DNA of 53,578 bases, from positions 1 through 53,578 of the forward strand of contig JAEUSW010000100.1 in NCBI GenBank assembly GCA_016788285.1, written 5' to 3'. Source of the DNA: Flavobacteriales bacterium. GTDB taxonomy: Bacteria > Bacteroidota > Bacteroidia > Flavobacteriales_F > PHOS-HE28. Positions 9,935 through 18,370 of the stretch are shown here, in pieces. The notes beneath the pieces are model-generated. The model was not told the origin of the DNA, did no database searches, and saw only the letters and a program-made list of their open reading frames with translations. The stretch's first letter is position 1. The number at the start of each line of letters is the position of its first letter. Both the position numbers and the translations under genes were made by a program.

Positions 9935-10387
9935 ATGGACCTGAGCAAACTGAAGCCCGCTGAAGGGGCCACGAAGAAGGAGAAGCGCATCGGCCGAGGC
10001 CAGGGCAGCGGCCGTGGCGGTACGAGCACGAAGGGCCACAAGGGCCAGAAGGCCGCCAGCGGCTACAACACCCGCCGCGGTTTCGAGGGCGGTCAGATGC
10101 CCCTGGTGCGCCGCGTGCCCAAGTTCGGCTTCACCAACCCCACCCGCGTGGAGTACAAGGGCATCAACCTGGACGCCCTCCAGGCCCTGGTGGAGAAGAA
10201 GGGACTGAAGGCCATCGACCCGCAGATCCTGCGCGAGAACGGCCTGATCGCCAAGAACGACCTGGTGAAGATCCTGGGCCGTGGCGAGCTGAAGGGTGCC
10301 TATGATGTGAAGGCGCATGCCTTCAGCGCGACCGCCAAGGCCGCGATCGAGGCGAAGGGTGGCAAAGCAGAGACCGTCAACCGCTGA
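9935..10387 (+). CDS. rplO: 50S ribosomal protein L15
   Basis: The 150-residue product begins MDLSKLKPAEGATKKEKRIG and carries the Gly-rich GRGQGSGRGGTSTKGHKGQKA stretch and the RRGFEGGQMPLVRRVPKFGF block of L15. L15 contacts much of 23S rRNA late in assembly. The length is usual. Only 2 bases separate its stop from the secY ATG, as is typical for this pair. Confidence 0.97.
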   Translation: MDLSKLKPAEGATKKEKRIGRGQGSGRGGTSTKGHKGQKAASGYNTRRGFEGGQMPLVRRVPKFGFTNPTRVEYKGINLDALQALVEKKGLKAIDPQILRENGLIAKNDLVKILGRGELKGAYDVKAHAFSATAKAAIEAKGGKAETVNR

Positions 10388-10389
10388 CG

Positions 10390-11715
10390 ATGAAGAAGCT
10401 GGTCGAAACGTTCAAGAACATCTGGCGCATCGAGGAGCTGCGCAAGCGCATCCTCCTGACGCTGGGGCTGCTGCTGGTGTACCGTATCGGCAGCTTCATC
10501 GTGCTGCCCGGTGTCGACAGTGACGCGCTGGCGCGCTCCACCTCCGGTGGCGGCGGCGGCCTCGTGGACCTGCTGAGCATCTTCACCGGCGGTGCCTTCA
10601 CGCGCGCCAGCATCTTCGCCCTCGGCGTGATGCCGTACATCAGCGCGAGCATCATCATGCAGCTGGCCGGCATCGCCGTGCCCGCCGTGCAGAAGATGCA
10701 GCGCGAGGAGAGCGGCCGCCGCAAGATCAACCAGTGGACCCGCTACATCACCATCCTCATCTGCGTGTTCCAGGCCCCGGGCTACATCTACACTTACGTG
10801 GATGAGAGCGCCCGCCAGGTGGCCAACCCGCAGTTCTGGATGTTCACCAGCATCGTGATCCTCACCTGCAGCACGCTCTTCGTGATGTGGCTGGGTGAGC
10901 GCATCACCGAGCGCGGCCTGGGCAACGGCATCTCGCTGATCATCATGATCGGCATCCTCGCCCGCCTGCCCGAGAGCTTCCTGCAGGAGTTCATCGGCCG
11001 CACCAGCGGCGGCGGCGGCCTGGTGGTCGTGCTGCTCGAGGTGGTGATCTGGCTGCTGATCATCGCGGGCAACATCCTGCTCGTGCAGGGCACCCGGCGC
11101 ATCCCCATCCAGTACGCCAAGCGCGTGGTGGGCAACCGCCAGTATGGCGGCGTGCGCCAGGAGCTGCCCCTGAAGGTGAACGCCGCGGGCGTGATGCCGA
11201 TCATCTTCGCCCAGGCCATCGTCACGATCCCCATGATCCTGGCGCAGACGCTGGAGTGGGATTCGCTGGCCACCCTGAGCAACATCACCAGCTGGTGGTA
11301 CAACGTCACCCTGTTCCTCATGGTGGTGCTGTTCACCTACTTCTACACGGCCATCACCGTGAACCCGAACCAGCTGGCCGACGACCTGAAGCGGAACGGT
11401 GGTTTCATCCCGGGCGTGAAGCCGGGCAAGCACACCGCCGACCACATCGACGACCTGCTGAGCCGCATCACGCTGCCGGGCGCCATCTTCCTGGGCCTGG
11501 TGGCCATCCTGCCCGCCTTCGCGATCATGCTGGGCGTGAAGCAGGGCTTCGCACAGTTCTTCGGCGGCACCTCGCTGCTGATCATGGTGGGCGTTCTGCT
11601 GGACACCCTCCAGCAGATCGAAAGCCACCTGTTGATGAGGCATTATGACGGCCTGATGAAGACGGGCCGGATCAAGGGACGGATGAGCGCGGCCTACGGC
11701 ATGGCGACGGGATAG
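10390..11715 (+). CDS. secY: Preprotein translocase channel subunit SecY
   Basis: SecY forms the protein-conducting channel of the Sec machinery in the inner membrane. The 441-residue sequence shows a short cytoplasmic N-terminus, about ten hydrophobic segments starting with ILLTLGLLLVYRIGSFIVLP, and the conserved GITERGLGNGISLIIMIGI-type region (here GERITERGLGNGISL). The PLKVNAAGVMPIIFAQAI block before the sixth-to-seventh segments and the GGFIPGVKPGKHTADHID cytoplasmic loop are typical. The length fits the family. Its place between rplO and map is standard, which puts translocon and ribosome under one transcript. Confidence 0.97.
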   Translation: MKKLVETFKNIWRIEELRKRILLTLGLLLVYRIGSFIVLPGVDSDALARSTSGGGGGLVDLLSIFTGGAFTRASIFALGVMPYISASIIMQLAGIAVPAVQKMQREESGRRKINQWTRYITILICVFQAPGYIYTYVDESARQVANPQFWMFTSIVILTCSTLFVMWLGERITERGLGNGISLIIMIGILARLPESFLQEFIGRTSGGGGLVVVLLEVVIWLLIIAGNILLVQGTRRIPIQYAKRVVGNRQYGGVRQELPLKVNAAGVMPIIFAQAIVTIPMILAQTLEWDSLATLSNITSWWYNVTLFLMVVLFTYFYTAITVNPNQLADDLKRNGGFIPGVKPGKHTADHIDDLLSRITLPGAIFLGLVAILPAFAIMLGVKQGFAQFFGGTSLLIMVGVLLDTLQQIESHLLMRHYDGLMKTGRIKGRMSAAYGMATG

Positions 11716-11718
11716 GGC

Positions 11719-12516
11719 ATGGCGAGGACCGTGCATATCCTGAGCGATGACGAGATCGCGTTGGTGAGGGAGAGTTCTTTGCTTGTTGGGAGGACCTTGG
11801 CCGAAGTGGCCGGGATGATCGCACCGGGGGTGACCACCGGTGAACTGGACCGGATGGCGGAGACGTTCATCCGGGACAACGGCGGCATCCCGGGCTTCAA
11901 AGGCCTGTACGGCTGTCCGAGCACCCTGCTGATCAGCGTGAACAGCGAGGTGGTGCACGGGCTCCCCGGCGACCGGGCGCTGCGCGACGGCGACGTGGCG
12001 AGCGTGGACTGCGGGGTGCTGATGAACGGCTTCTACGGCGACAGCGCCTACACCTTCTGTGTGGGCGAGGTGGCCGCCGAAACGCGGACGCTGCTCTCGG
12101 TGACGCTGGAGTGCCTGGCGAAAGGCATCGAGCAGGCCGTGGCGGGCAACCGCACCGGCGACATCGGGCACGCCATCCAGCAGCACGCGGAGGCGCACGG
12201 CTACGGCGTGGTGCGCGAGCTGGTGGGGCACGGCGTGGGGCGCAAGCTTCACGAGGCGCCGGAAGTGCCGAACTACGGCCGCCGCGGGCAGGGCGCGATC
12301 CTGCGCGAGGGCATGGCGCTGGCCATCGAGCCCATGATCAACATGGGCACGAAGGAGGTGCGGCAGCTCGACGATGGCTGGACCATCGTGACGCGGGATG
12401 GAAGGCCGAGCGCGCATTTCGAGCACACGGTGTGCGTGCGTGCCGGCAAGGCGGAGGTCCTCTCCACGTTCAGCCACATCGAGGATGTGCTGAAACGGAA
12501 AGGTGTGATGGCGTAA
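11719..12516 (+). CDS. map: Methionine aminopeptidase, type I
   Basis: This 265-residue enzyme removes the initiator Met from nascent proteins. The five metal ligands expected from the family are visible: Asp97 in SVDCGV, Asp108 in FYGDSAY, the His in [13 protein letters not shown], Glu in AIEPMI and Glu in HFEHTV. No N-terminal zinc-finger or SH3-type extension is present. The start lies 3 bases after secY. The adk gene often found between secY and map in Firmicutes is absent. A 71-base purine-rich spacer separates it from infA. Confidence 0.97.
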   Translation: MARTVHILSDDEIALVRESSLLVGRTLAEVAGMIAPGVTTGELDRMAETFIRDNGGIPGFKGLYGCPSTLLISVNSEVVHGLPGDRALRDGDVASVDCGVLMNGFYGDSAYTFCVGEVAAETRTLLSVTLECLAKGIEQAVAGNRTGDIGHAIQQHAEAHGYGVVRELVGHGVGRKLHEAPEVPNYGRRGQGAILREGMALAIEPMINMGTKEVRQLDDGWTIVTRDGRPSAHFEHTVCVRAGKAEVLSTFSHIEDVLKRKGVMA

Positions 12517-12587
12517 TGAACGGCCCCAGGGCCGACAGGAAAAAGGAAACGAACGAAGGAAGGAAAGGAACGGAAGGAACGAACGGG

Positions 12588-12809
12588 ATGAGCAAGACAG
12601 GGACCATAGAGCAGGACGGCGTGATCAAGGAAGCGCTGAGCAATGCCATGTTCCGCGTGGAGCTGGAGAACGGCCACGTGATCATCGCGCACATCTCGGG
12701 CAAGATGCGGATGCACTACATCCGTATTCTGCCGGGTGACAAGGTGAAGGTGGAGATGAGCCCGTACGACCTGAGCAAAGGCCGGATTTCCTTCCGATAC
12801 AAGAGCTAA
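12588..12809 (+). CDS. infA: Translation initiation factor IF-1
   Basis: IF-1 is a single OB-fold domain that occupies the A-site during initiation. The frame is open far upstream, but only ATG 12588 gives a proper IF-1 start ([20 protein letters not shown]) and the usual size of 73 residues. [22 protein letters not shown] and the C-terminal [10 protein letters not shown] are diagnostic. It is preceded by an unusual run of GGAAC/GAAGG purine repeats (about 12535-12587) and followed 15 bases later by rpmJ. Confidence 0.96.
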   Translation: MSKTGTIEQDGVIKEALSNAMFRVELENGHVIIAHISGKMRMHYIRILPGDKVKVEMSPYDLSKGRISFRYKS

Positions 12810-12824
12810 GAACCTAGAGAACCC

Positions 12825-12941
12825 ATGAAGGTCAGGGCCTCCCTCAAGAAACGCTCGGCGGACTGCAAGATCGTCCGTCGCAAAGGGCGTCTGTACATCA
12901 TCAACAAGAAGAACCCGAAGTTCAAGCAGCGTCAAGGCTGA
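12825..12941 (+). CDS. rpmJ: 50S ribosomal protein L36, zinc-free variant
   Basis: A 38-codon gene reads [20 protein letters not shown] and ends with PKFKQRQG, an unmistakable L36. Of the four zinc ligands in E. coli L36 (C11, C14, C27, H33) only C14 remains; the others are Ser11, Asn27 and Phe33. It therefore should not bind zinc. L36 stabilizes 23S rRNA near the factor-binding region. The gene lies between infA (15-base gap) and rpsM (15-base gap), the standard position. Confidence 0.97.
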   Translation: MKVRASLKKRSADCKIVRRKGRLYIINKKNPKFKQRQG

Positions 12942-12956
12942 TAATCCCCAAAGCGC

Positions 12957-13334
12957 ATGGCACGTATCGCTGGTATCGACCTACCCAAGCACAAGCGGGG
13001 CTGCATCGGCCTCACGTACATCTACGGCATCGGCCGGAGCACGGCACTGCACATCCTGGAGCAGGCGCAGGTGGACCCCGACACGAAGGTGGAGGACTGG
13101 ACCGATGAGGAGCAGGGCCGCATCCGCAGCTTCATCAACGACAACATCAAGGTCGAGGGTGCGCTGCGCAGCGAGGTGCAGTTGAGCATCAAGCGCCTGA
13201 TCGACATCAACAGCTACCGGGGCATCCGCCACCGCAGCGGCCTGCCGGTGCGTGGTCAGCGCACGCGCACGAACAGCCGTACGCGCAAGGGCAAGCGGAA
13301 GACCGTGGCCAACAAGAAGAAGGCAACGAAGTAA
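12957..13334 (+). CDS. rpsM: 30S ribosomal protein S13
   Basis: This 125-residue protein begins [20 protein letters not shown] and ends in the basic tail [31 protein letters not shown]13 is in the 30S head, contacts the P-site tRNA and bridges to L5. The helix-hairpin-helix part ([14 protein letters not shown]) is present. The length is usual. A 41-base spacer separates it from rpsK. Confidence 0.97.
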   Translation: MARIAGIDLPKHKRGCIGLTYIYGIGRSTALHILEQAQVDPDTKVEDWTDEEQGRIRSFINDNIKVEGALRSEVQLSIKRLIDINSYRGIRHRSGLPVRGQRTRTNSRTRKGKRKTVANKKKATK

Positions 13335-13375
13335 TCGTAGGGATGGCGTTCGCGTCATCGTGATCCGATAGACCA

Positions 13376-13789
13376 ATGGCAAAACAGCAAGAAGGCAAGG
13401 GCGGCGGTGCCGCCGGCAAGAAGAAGAAGAAGAACGTGCACGTGGAGGCCTTCGGACAGGCCCACATCCGCGCCACGTTCAACAACCTCATCGTGAGCCT
13501 CACCAACAACAAGGGCGAGGTGATCAGCTGGGCGTCGTCCGGCAAGATGGGCTTCAAGGGCAGCAAGAAGAACACGCCCTACGCCGGCCAGGTGAGCGCC
13601 GAGGAGGCGGCCCGCGAGGCGCACGAGCTCGGCCTGCGCAAGGTGAAGGTGTTCGTGAAGGGCCCCGGAAGCGGCCGCGAGAGCGCCATCCGTGCCCTGC
13701 ACAACAGCGGCATCGAGGTCACCGAGATCGTCGACATCACGCCCATGCCCCACAACGGCTGCCGCCCGCCCAAGAAGCGCCGCGTGTAA
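13376..13789 (+). CDS. rpsK: 30S ribosomal protein S11
   Basis: The 137-residue product has a Lys-rich N-terminus (residues 1-20) followed by the S11 body: [38 protein letters not shown] and the C-terminal [19 protein letters not shown]11 forms part of the platform near the E-site. The N-terminal Gly/Lys extension ([14 protein letters not shown]) is longer than in E. coli. It is followed after 24 bases by rpsD. Confidence 0.97.
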   Translation: MAKQQEGKGGGAAGKKKKKNVHVEAFGQAHIRATFNNLIVSLTNNKGEVISWASSGKMGFKGSKKNTPYAGQVSAEEAAREAHELGLRKVKVFVKGPGSGRESAIRALHNSGIEVTEIVDITPMPHNGCRPPKKRRV

Positions 13790-13813
13790 GCCAACGAAGA
13801 AGCGAACAAGACC

Positions 13814-14425
13814 ATGGCACGATACACAGGACCCAAGACCCGCATCGCCCGCAAGTTCAAGGAGCCCATCCTTGGCGCGGACAAGTGGATGGAGCGCAAG
13901 CCGTACGGCCCCGGCCAGCACGGCGGCGGACAGGGCAAGCGCCGCAGCAAGCAGAGCGAATACAGCGTGCAGCTGCAGGAGAAGCAGAAGGCCAAGTACA
14001 CCTACGGCATCCTGGAGCGCCAGTTCCAGAAGATGTTCGTGAAGGCCGCCAGCAAGAAGGGCATCACCGGTGAGGTGCTGCTGCAGCTGTGCGAGGCGCG
14101 CCTGGACAACACGGTGTACCGCCTGGGCATCGCCCCCACGCGCCGCGCCGCCCGCCAGCTGGTGGGCCACGGGCACATCACCGTGAACAACGAGGTGGTG
14201 AACATCCCCAGCTACACCCTGCGCCCCGGCGATTCCGTGGCCGTGCGTGAGCGCAGCCGCAGCCTGGAGGCCATCGCCAACAGCGTGCAGGTGAACAGCA
14301 AGCGTTTCGACTGGCTCGAATGGAACCCCGGCAACATGACCGGCCGTGTGATCACCATGCCCGAGCGCGCCCAGATCCCGGAGAACATCCGCGAGCAGCT
14401 GATCGTGGAACTGTACTCCAAGTAA
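13814..14425 (+). CDS. rpsD: 30S ribosomal protein S4, zinc-free type
   Basis: S4 is a primary 16S rRNA binder that nucleates 30S assembly and helps keep decoding accurate. The 203-residue protein begins [19 protein letters not shown] and has no N-terminal Cys cluster, so it is the C-minus form. The S4 RNA-binding domain is recognizable from [30 protein letters not shown] near residue 95 to [16 protein letters not shown]. The C-terminal [12 protein letters not shown] is typical. It is 25 bases upstream of rpoA, the usual order. Confidence 0.97.
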   Translation: MARYTGPKTRIARKFKEPILGADKWMERKPYGPGQHGGGQGKRRSKQSEYSVQLQEKQKAKYTYGILERQFQKMFVKAASKKGITGEVLLQLCEARLDNTVYRLGIAPTRRAARQLVGHGHITVNNEVVNIPSYTLRPGDSVAVRERSRSLEAIANSVQVNSKRFDWLEWNPGNMTGRVITMPERAQIPENIREQLIVELYSK

Positions 14426-14450
14426 GAACCCCTAACCGAACGAGCAGAAC

Positions 14451-15461
14451 ATGCCCATCCTTGATTTCCAGCGACCGGACAAGGTCGTGATGATCGAATC
14501 CGATGACCAGCGCGGTACGTTCGAGTTCCGCCCGCTGGAACCCGGTTACGGCATCACCATCGGCAACGCCCTTCGCCGCATCCTGCTCTCCAGCCTGGAG
14601 GGCCATGCCATCACCGCCGTTCGCATCGACGGCGTGGAGCATGAGTTCAGCACCATCAAGGGCGTGATCGAGGACATGACCGAGATCGTGCTCAACCTGA
14701 AGCAGGTGCGCTTCCGCCGCCAGCTGGAGGACGTGAGCACCGAGAAGGTGTCGTTCACGATCACCGGCAAGGACAGCTTCACCGCCGGCGACATCGGCAA
14801 GTACACCACGGGCTTCCAGGTGCTGAACCCGGAGCTGGTGATCTGCCACATGGAGGGCAACGTGAAGCTCAACGTGGAGGTGACCATCGGCAAGGGCCGT
14901 GGTTACGTGCCCGCCGACGAGAACAAGGTGGAGGGCGCCGCCATGGGCACCATCTTCATCGACTCCATCTTCACGCCCATCAAGAACGTGAAGTACAGCG
15001 TGGACAACACCCGCGTGGAGCAGAAGACGGACTATGAGAAGCTCACCCTCGAGCTCATGACCGACGGCTCCATCAGCCCGAAGAACGCGCTGCAGGAGGC
15101 CGCCAAGATCCTGATCCACCACTTCATGCTGTTCAGCGACGAGCGCATCAGCCTGGAGCTGGAGGAGCGCACCCCCGGCGCGCGCAGCACCGAGGGCGAG
15201 GAGTTCGACGAGACGAGCCTGCACATGCGCCAGCTGCTGAAGACCAAGCTGGTGGACATGGACCTGAGCGTTCGCGCGCTGAACTGCCTGAAGGCCGCCG
15301 ACATCGAGACGCTGGGCGACCTGGTGGCCTACAACAAGAACGACCTGTTGAAGTTCCGCAACTTCGGCAAGAAGAGCCTGACCGAGCTGGAGGACCTGGT
15401 GGAGAACAAGGGCCTGAGCTTCGGCATGAACGTGAGCAAGTACAAACTGGACAAGGAGTGA
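14451..15461 (+). CDS. rpoA: DNA-directed RNA polymerase subunit alpha
   Basis: The alpha subunit dimerizes to start RNA polymerase assembly. The 336 residues show the N-terminal domain with the dimerization signature [23 protein letters not shown] near residue 30, a linker near 235-255, and the C-terminal domain with [31 protein letters not shown] and [19 protein letters not shown], the helix-hairpin-helix DNA-binding fold. Length and order are normal. It is followed after 53 bases by rplQ. Confidence 0.98.
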   Translation: MPILDFQRPDKVVMIESDDQRGTFEFRPLEPGYGITIGNALRRILLSSLEGHAITAVRIDGVEHEFSTIKGVIEDMTEIVLNLKQVRFRRQLEDVSTEKVSFTITGKDSFTAGDIGKYTTGFQVLNPELVICHMEGNVKLNVEVTIGKGRGYVPADENKVEGAAMGTIFIDSIFTPIKNVKYSVDNTRVEQKTDYEKLTLELMTDGSISPKNALQEAAKILIHHFMLFSDERISLELEERTPGARSTEGEEFDETSLHMRQLLKTKLVDMDLSVRALNCLKAADIETLGDLVAYNKNDLLKFRNFGKKSLTELEDLVENKGLSFGMNVSKYKLDKE

Positions 15462-15514
15462 GGTAGCGGTGGCGGACCCCTCATCCGCTGCAGCACCACC
15501 AAGAGAACAGAGTC

Positions 15515-16000
15515 ATGAGACACGGCAACAAGAACAACGCGCTGAGCCGCAAGAAGGCCCACCGCGACGCCCTGCTGAGCAACCTGGCCTGCTCGCTGAT
15601 CGCCCACAAGCGCATCAACACCACGCTGGCCAAGGCCCGTGCGCTGCGCCGCTACGTGGAGCCCCTGATCACGCGCAGCAAGGATGACAGCATGCACAAC
15701 CGCCGCACGGTGTTCACCTACCTGCAGAACAAGGAGGCCACCGCCGCCCTGTTCCGCGACGTGGCGCCGAAGGTGGCCGCCCGTCCGGGAGGCTACACGC
15801 GCATCATCAAGCTGGGCAACCGCCTGGGCGACGCCAGCGAGATGGCCATGATCGAACTGGTGGACTTCAACACGGTGTACACCAAGGAGAAGGCCGCCGG
15901 TGCCGAGGTGAAGCGCACGCGCCGCAGCCGCGCCGCCAAGAAGCCCGCCGACAAACCCGCTGCCGAGGCCCCCAAGGCCGACGAGGGCAAGGCGGAGTAA
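15515..16000 (+). CDS. rplQ: 50S ribosomal protein L17 with Ala/Lys tail
   Basis: Residues 1 to about 120 are L17: [20 protein letters not shown], the [31 protein letters not shown] core, and the [28 protein letters not shown] block. L17 surrounds the tunnel exit. The remaining 40 residues are a low-complexity Lys/Ala/Pro/Glu extension, common in Bacteroidota L17. It is the last gene of the cluster and is followed by a perfect 10-bp hairpin. Confidence 0.97.
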   Translation: MRHGNKNNALSRKKAHRDALLSNLACSLIAHKRINTTLAKARALRRYVEPLITRSKDDSMHNRRTVFTYLQNKEATAALFRDVAPKVAARPGGYTRIIKLGNRLGDASEMAMIELVDFNTVYTKEKAAGAEVKRTRRSRAAKKPADKPAAEAPKADEGKAE

Positions 16001-16022
16001 CGCTCTGAAGCATCCCATCATC

Positions 16023-16046
16023 GAACGGCGCCTCACGGCGCCGTTC
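16023..16046 (+). terminator. Terminator hairpin of the ribosomal cluster
   Basis: GAACGGCGCC and GGCGCCGTTC form a perfect 10-bp stem around the loop TCAC, 22 bases after the rplQ stop. The tail is poor in T, as is common in high-GC genomes. It closes the cluster before the promoter box at 16084. Confidence 0.8.
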
Positions 16047-16083
16047 GCCGTTCCGACCCTCCAAGGCACCTCCCCCGCCGCCC

Positions 16084-16091
16084 TACCTTTG
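16084..16091 (+). promoter_or_regulatory. Bacteroidota-type -7 box (TACCTTTG)
   Basis: An exact TAnnTTTG match lies 24 bases before ATG 16116. The TTG inside it is in frame with the downstream gene but belongs to the promoter box rather than acting as a start. No clear -33 TTG element is visible. Confidence 0.75.
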
Positions 16092-16115
16092 CGGCCCTCT
16101 CCGAAGCCTGTCCTG

Positions 16116-18299
16116 ATGCCCGTCCTCCGCCCGCTCGCCGCGTCACTTGTGCTGTCCGCCCTGGTCATTCCGGACCCGGCGCAGGCCCAACCCCCCGACT
16201 TCACCGTCACCACCATCGCCAGCGGCATCAATGCCCCCACGGCCGCCGCGTTCCTGCCCGATGGACGCATCCTGGTGGGCCAGAAGAACGGGATCATCGC
16301 CATCAGCACCACCCCGGTGGACCAGGCGCCGGTGACCCTGGCGACCTACATGGTGCTGCCGGTGGACAACAGCGCTGAGCATGGCCTGGTGGGCCTCTGG
16401 ATCAGCCCCTATTTCGACAGCGATTCGGCCGTGTTCGTCTACCGCTCCACCGGCGCGCAGCGCAACCGGCTGTCGACCTTCAAGCACCTGGGCAGCAGCG
16501 CGCTCCCCAGCAGCGAAACCCTGATCTGGGAGACCCCGGTCTACTCGGGCTGCTGCCACACCGGCGGGGCCTTCGCGTTCCTGCCGGACACCACCATCCT
16601 GCTCGCCGTCGGCGACGATTACACCCCGGCGAACGCGCAGGACATGGCCAGCGCCTTCGGCAAGCTCCACCGGTTCCGGTGGGACGGCACCGCGCCCGAT
16701 GACAACCCCTTCGCCGACGCCACACCCGGTCCGCTGAACGCGAACGGTGTGCTGAAGACCATCTACTGCAGCGGACTGCGCAACCCCTTCCGTGGCCATC
16801 TCGACCCGCAGACCGGCCGGTTCATGATCGGCACGGTGGGGGCCAACAACCACACCCTGGCCTGGGAGGACGTGCATCTGGCCGCCCCGGGGGCCAATTT
16901 CGGCTGGCCGCTCTGCGGCGAACTGGGCCGTCTCCCGGACGGCACCTGCGACGATCCCGGTTTCACCGATCCGCTCATCACCTACCCGCACCTCGGACTG
17001 GGCGCGGCCGTCACGGGCGGTGTGACCTACCGCGGCACCAACTATCCCGGCATCTGGAACGGCCGCTACTTCTATGGCGACTTCATCCGCGGTTGGGTGA
17101 AGTGGGCCCAGTTGGATGCCTTGGGCGGAGTGGTGGCCGAGGGGACCTTCATGGACACCACGCTGTACGGGGGAACGCAGGCGAACTTCTGCACCCAGTT
17201 CCTCACCGGCCCCGGCGGTGACCTGTTCTACCTGTCCTACTACGACCTGCCCGCCTTCACGGGTGCCCTGAAACGTGTGGTCCACGTGCCCAGCTCGGGC
17301 CCCCAGTGCGTGAACGCCGAGGCCGACCTCGCCTTCGGTGTCGGTCCCCAGCTGTCGGTCTCCTTCAGCGCGCAGGCCGTGGACCCCCTCGGCGGCACAA
17401 CGACCTACACCTGGTCGTGGTCCGATGGCGCCCCGGCCGGCAGCGGGCCCAACGTGCAGCACACCTTCACCGGCCCCGGCACCTTCTTCGCCGAACTGCA
17501 GGTGGCCAACGCGCTGGACACCGTGGTGTGCGCGAGCATCCCCATCACCGTGCTGCCGCACGAGGTGGAGATGAACGTGGACGTGCTGCTCGACGGTCCA
17601 TTCGAACCGCTGCTCGGCTGGATGCGCGACGAACTGCGGGTGCAGGGCCTGATCCCCGATGTGGAGCCCTTTTCCGCCCTGGGCCTCACCCCCACCGCAG
17701 GCCCCGGGGCCACGTTGACACCGGGCGCGCTGAACAACGGCGGACCGGAGGCCGTGGTGGACTGGATCCTGATCGAACTGCGGGATGCGACCGACCCGAG
17801 CGTGCTCCTGGACCGCACCCCGGCCCTGCTTCAACGCAACGGTCAGGTGGTCTCCCTGGACGGCGTATCGCCCCTGCTCATGACCGCGCCGGTGCGCTTC
17901 GCCCATGTGGCCGTGCGGCACCGCAACCACCTGGCCGCGATGTCGGCCGTACCGCTTGATCTGGGCAGCTCCGCATTGACGTTCGACCTGCGCGATCCGG
18001 CCACCGCCTGCTTCGGCACCGATCCGCGCCGCGAACGCGGCACCTTGAGGACGCTCTGGACCGGCAATGCCACCCTGGACGGCAAGGTGAGCTACGTGGG
18101 TGCCGGCAACGACCGGGACGCGGTGCTGGTGTCCATCGGCGGAACGCCCCCGACGGCCGTGAGCAGCGGATACCTGCAGGCCGATGTGAACCTGGACGGC
18201 CTGGTGAAGTACACCGGCTCGCGCAACGACCGCGACTTGGTGCTGGTGACCATCGGTGGTGTGACCCCAACGGCCGTGCGGCTGGAACAGATGCCCTGA
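16116..18299 (+). CDS. Secreted glucose/sorbosone dehydrogenase-like protein with PKD domain and repeat tail
   Basis: The 727-residue product has a signal peptide (about residues 1-28, cleavage after DPAQAQ). Residues about 30-390 resemble soluble PQQ-dependent aldose/sorbosone dehydrogenases: AFLPDGRILVGQKNG, an HTGGAFAFLPD segment, GLRNPFRGHLDPQTGRF, and GANFGWPLCGE. Residues about 400-490 form a PKD-like Ig domain (TYTWSWSDGAPAGSGPNVQH). Then comes a module of about 150 residues followed by two repeats with the pattern DG-v-Y-G-NDRD-vLv-IGG-PTAV (about 650-682 and 690-721). No canonical T9SS type A domain ends the protein. Start 16116 is chosen because an upstream TTG at 16089 lies inside the promoter box. 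The oxidized substrate is unknown. Confidence 0.85.
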   Translation: MPVLRPLAASLVLSALVIPDPAQAQPPDFTVTTIASGINAPTAAAFLPDGRILVGQKNGIIAISTTPVDQAPVTLATYMVLPVDNSAEHGLVGLWISPYFDSDSAVFVYRSTGAQRNRLSTFKHLGSSALPSSETLIWETPVYSGCCHTGGAFAFLPDTTILLAVGDDYTPANAQDMASAFGKLHRFRWDGTAPDDNPFADATPGPLNANGVLKTIYCSGLRNPFRGHLDPQTGRFMIGTVGANNHTLAWEDVHLAAPGANFGWPLCGELGRLPDGTCDDPGFTDPLITYPHLGLGAAVTGGVTYRGTNYPGIWNGRYFYGDFIRGWVKWAQLDALGGVVAEGTFMDTTLYGGTQANFCTQFLTGPGGDLFYLSYYDLPAFTGALKRVVHVPSSGPQCVNAEADLAFGVGPQLSVSFSAQAVDPLGGTTTYTWSWSDGAPAGSGPNVQHTFTGPGTFFAELQVANALDTVVCASIPITVLPHEVEMNVDVLLDGPFEPLLGWMRDELRVQGLIPDVEPFSALGLTPTAGPGATLTPGALNNGGPEAVVDWILIELRDATDPSVLLDRTPALLQRNGQVVSLDGVSPLLMTAPVRFAHVAVRHRNHLAAMSAVPLDLGSSALTFDLRDPATACFGTDPRRERGTLRTLWTGNATLDGKVSYVGAGNDRDAVLVSIGGTPPTAVSSGYLQADVNLDGLVKYTGSRNDRDLVLVTIGGVTPTAVRLEQMP

Positions 18300-18355
18300 T
18301 CGGGCCGATCCCACAGCTGTGGACAACTGGGCCCGGCGCCGATGGGCCCGCCGGG

Positions 18356-18363
18356 TATCTTTG
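18356..18363 (+). promoter_or_regulatory. -7 box of carA (TATCTTTG)
   Basis: An exact TAnnTTTG match ends only 7 bases before the carA ATG at 18371, so the transcript should have a leader of a few bases or none. A 12-base palindrome, CCACAGCTGTGG (18311-18322), lies about 34 bases upstream and could be an operator; this is a guess. Confidence 0.75.
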
Positions 18364-18370
18364 GCGCCCG

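Noticed and set aside
10300..12477. 725-codon open frame on the minus strand opposite secY and map
   Set aside because: Same GC effect. The product is rich in His, Asp and Ala with no domain, while secY and map are certain.
16089..16115. TTG start for the secreted dehydrogenase
   Set aside because: The TTG is part of the exact TACCTTTG promoter box and would put extra residues before the signal peptide.
18311..18330. TGTGGACAA before carA resembling a DnaA box
   Set aside because: It is a single near match (TTGTCCACA) without a cluster, and there is no dnaA or AT-rich region nearby.
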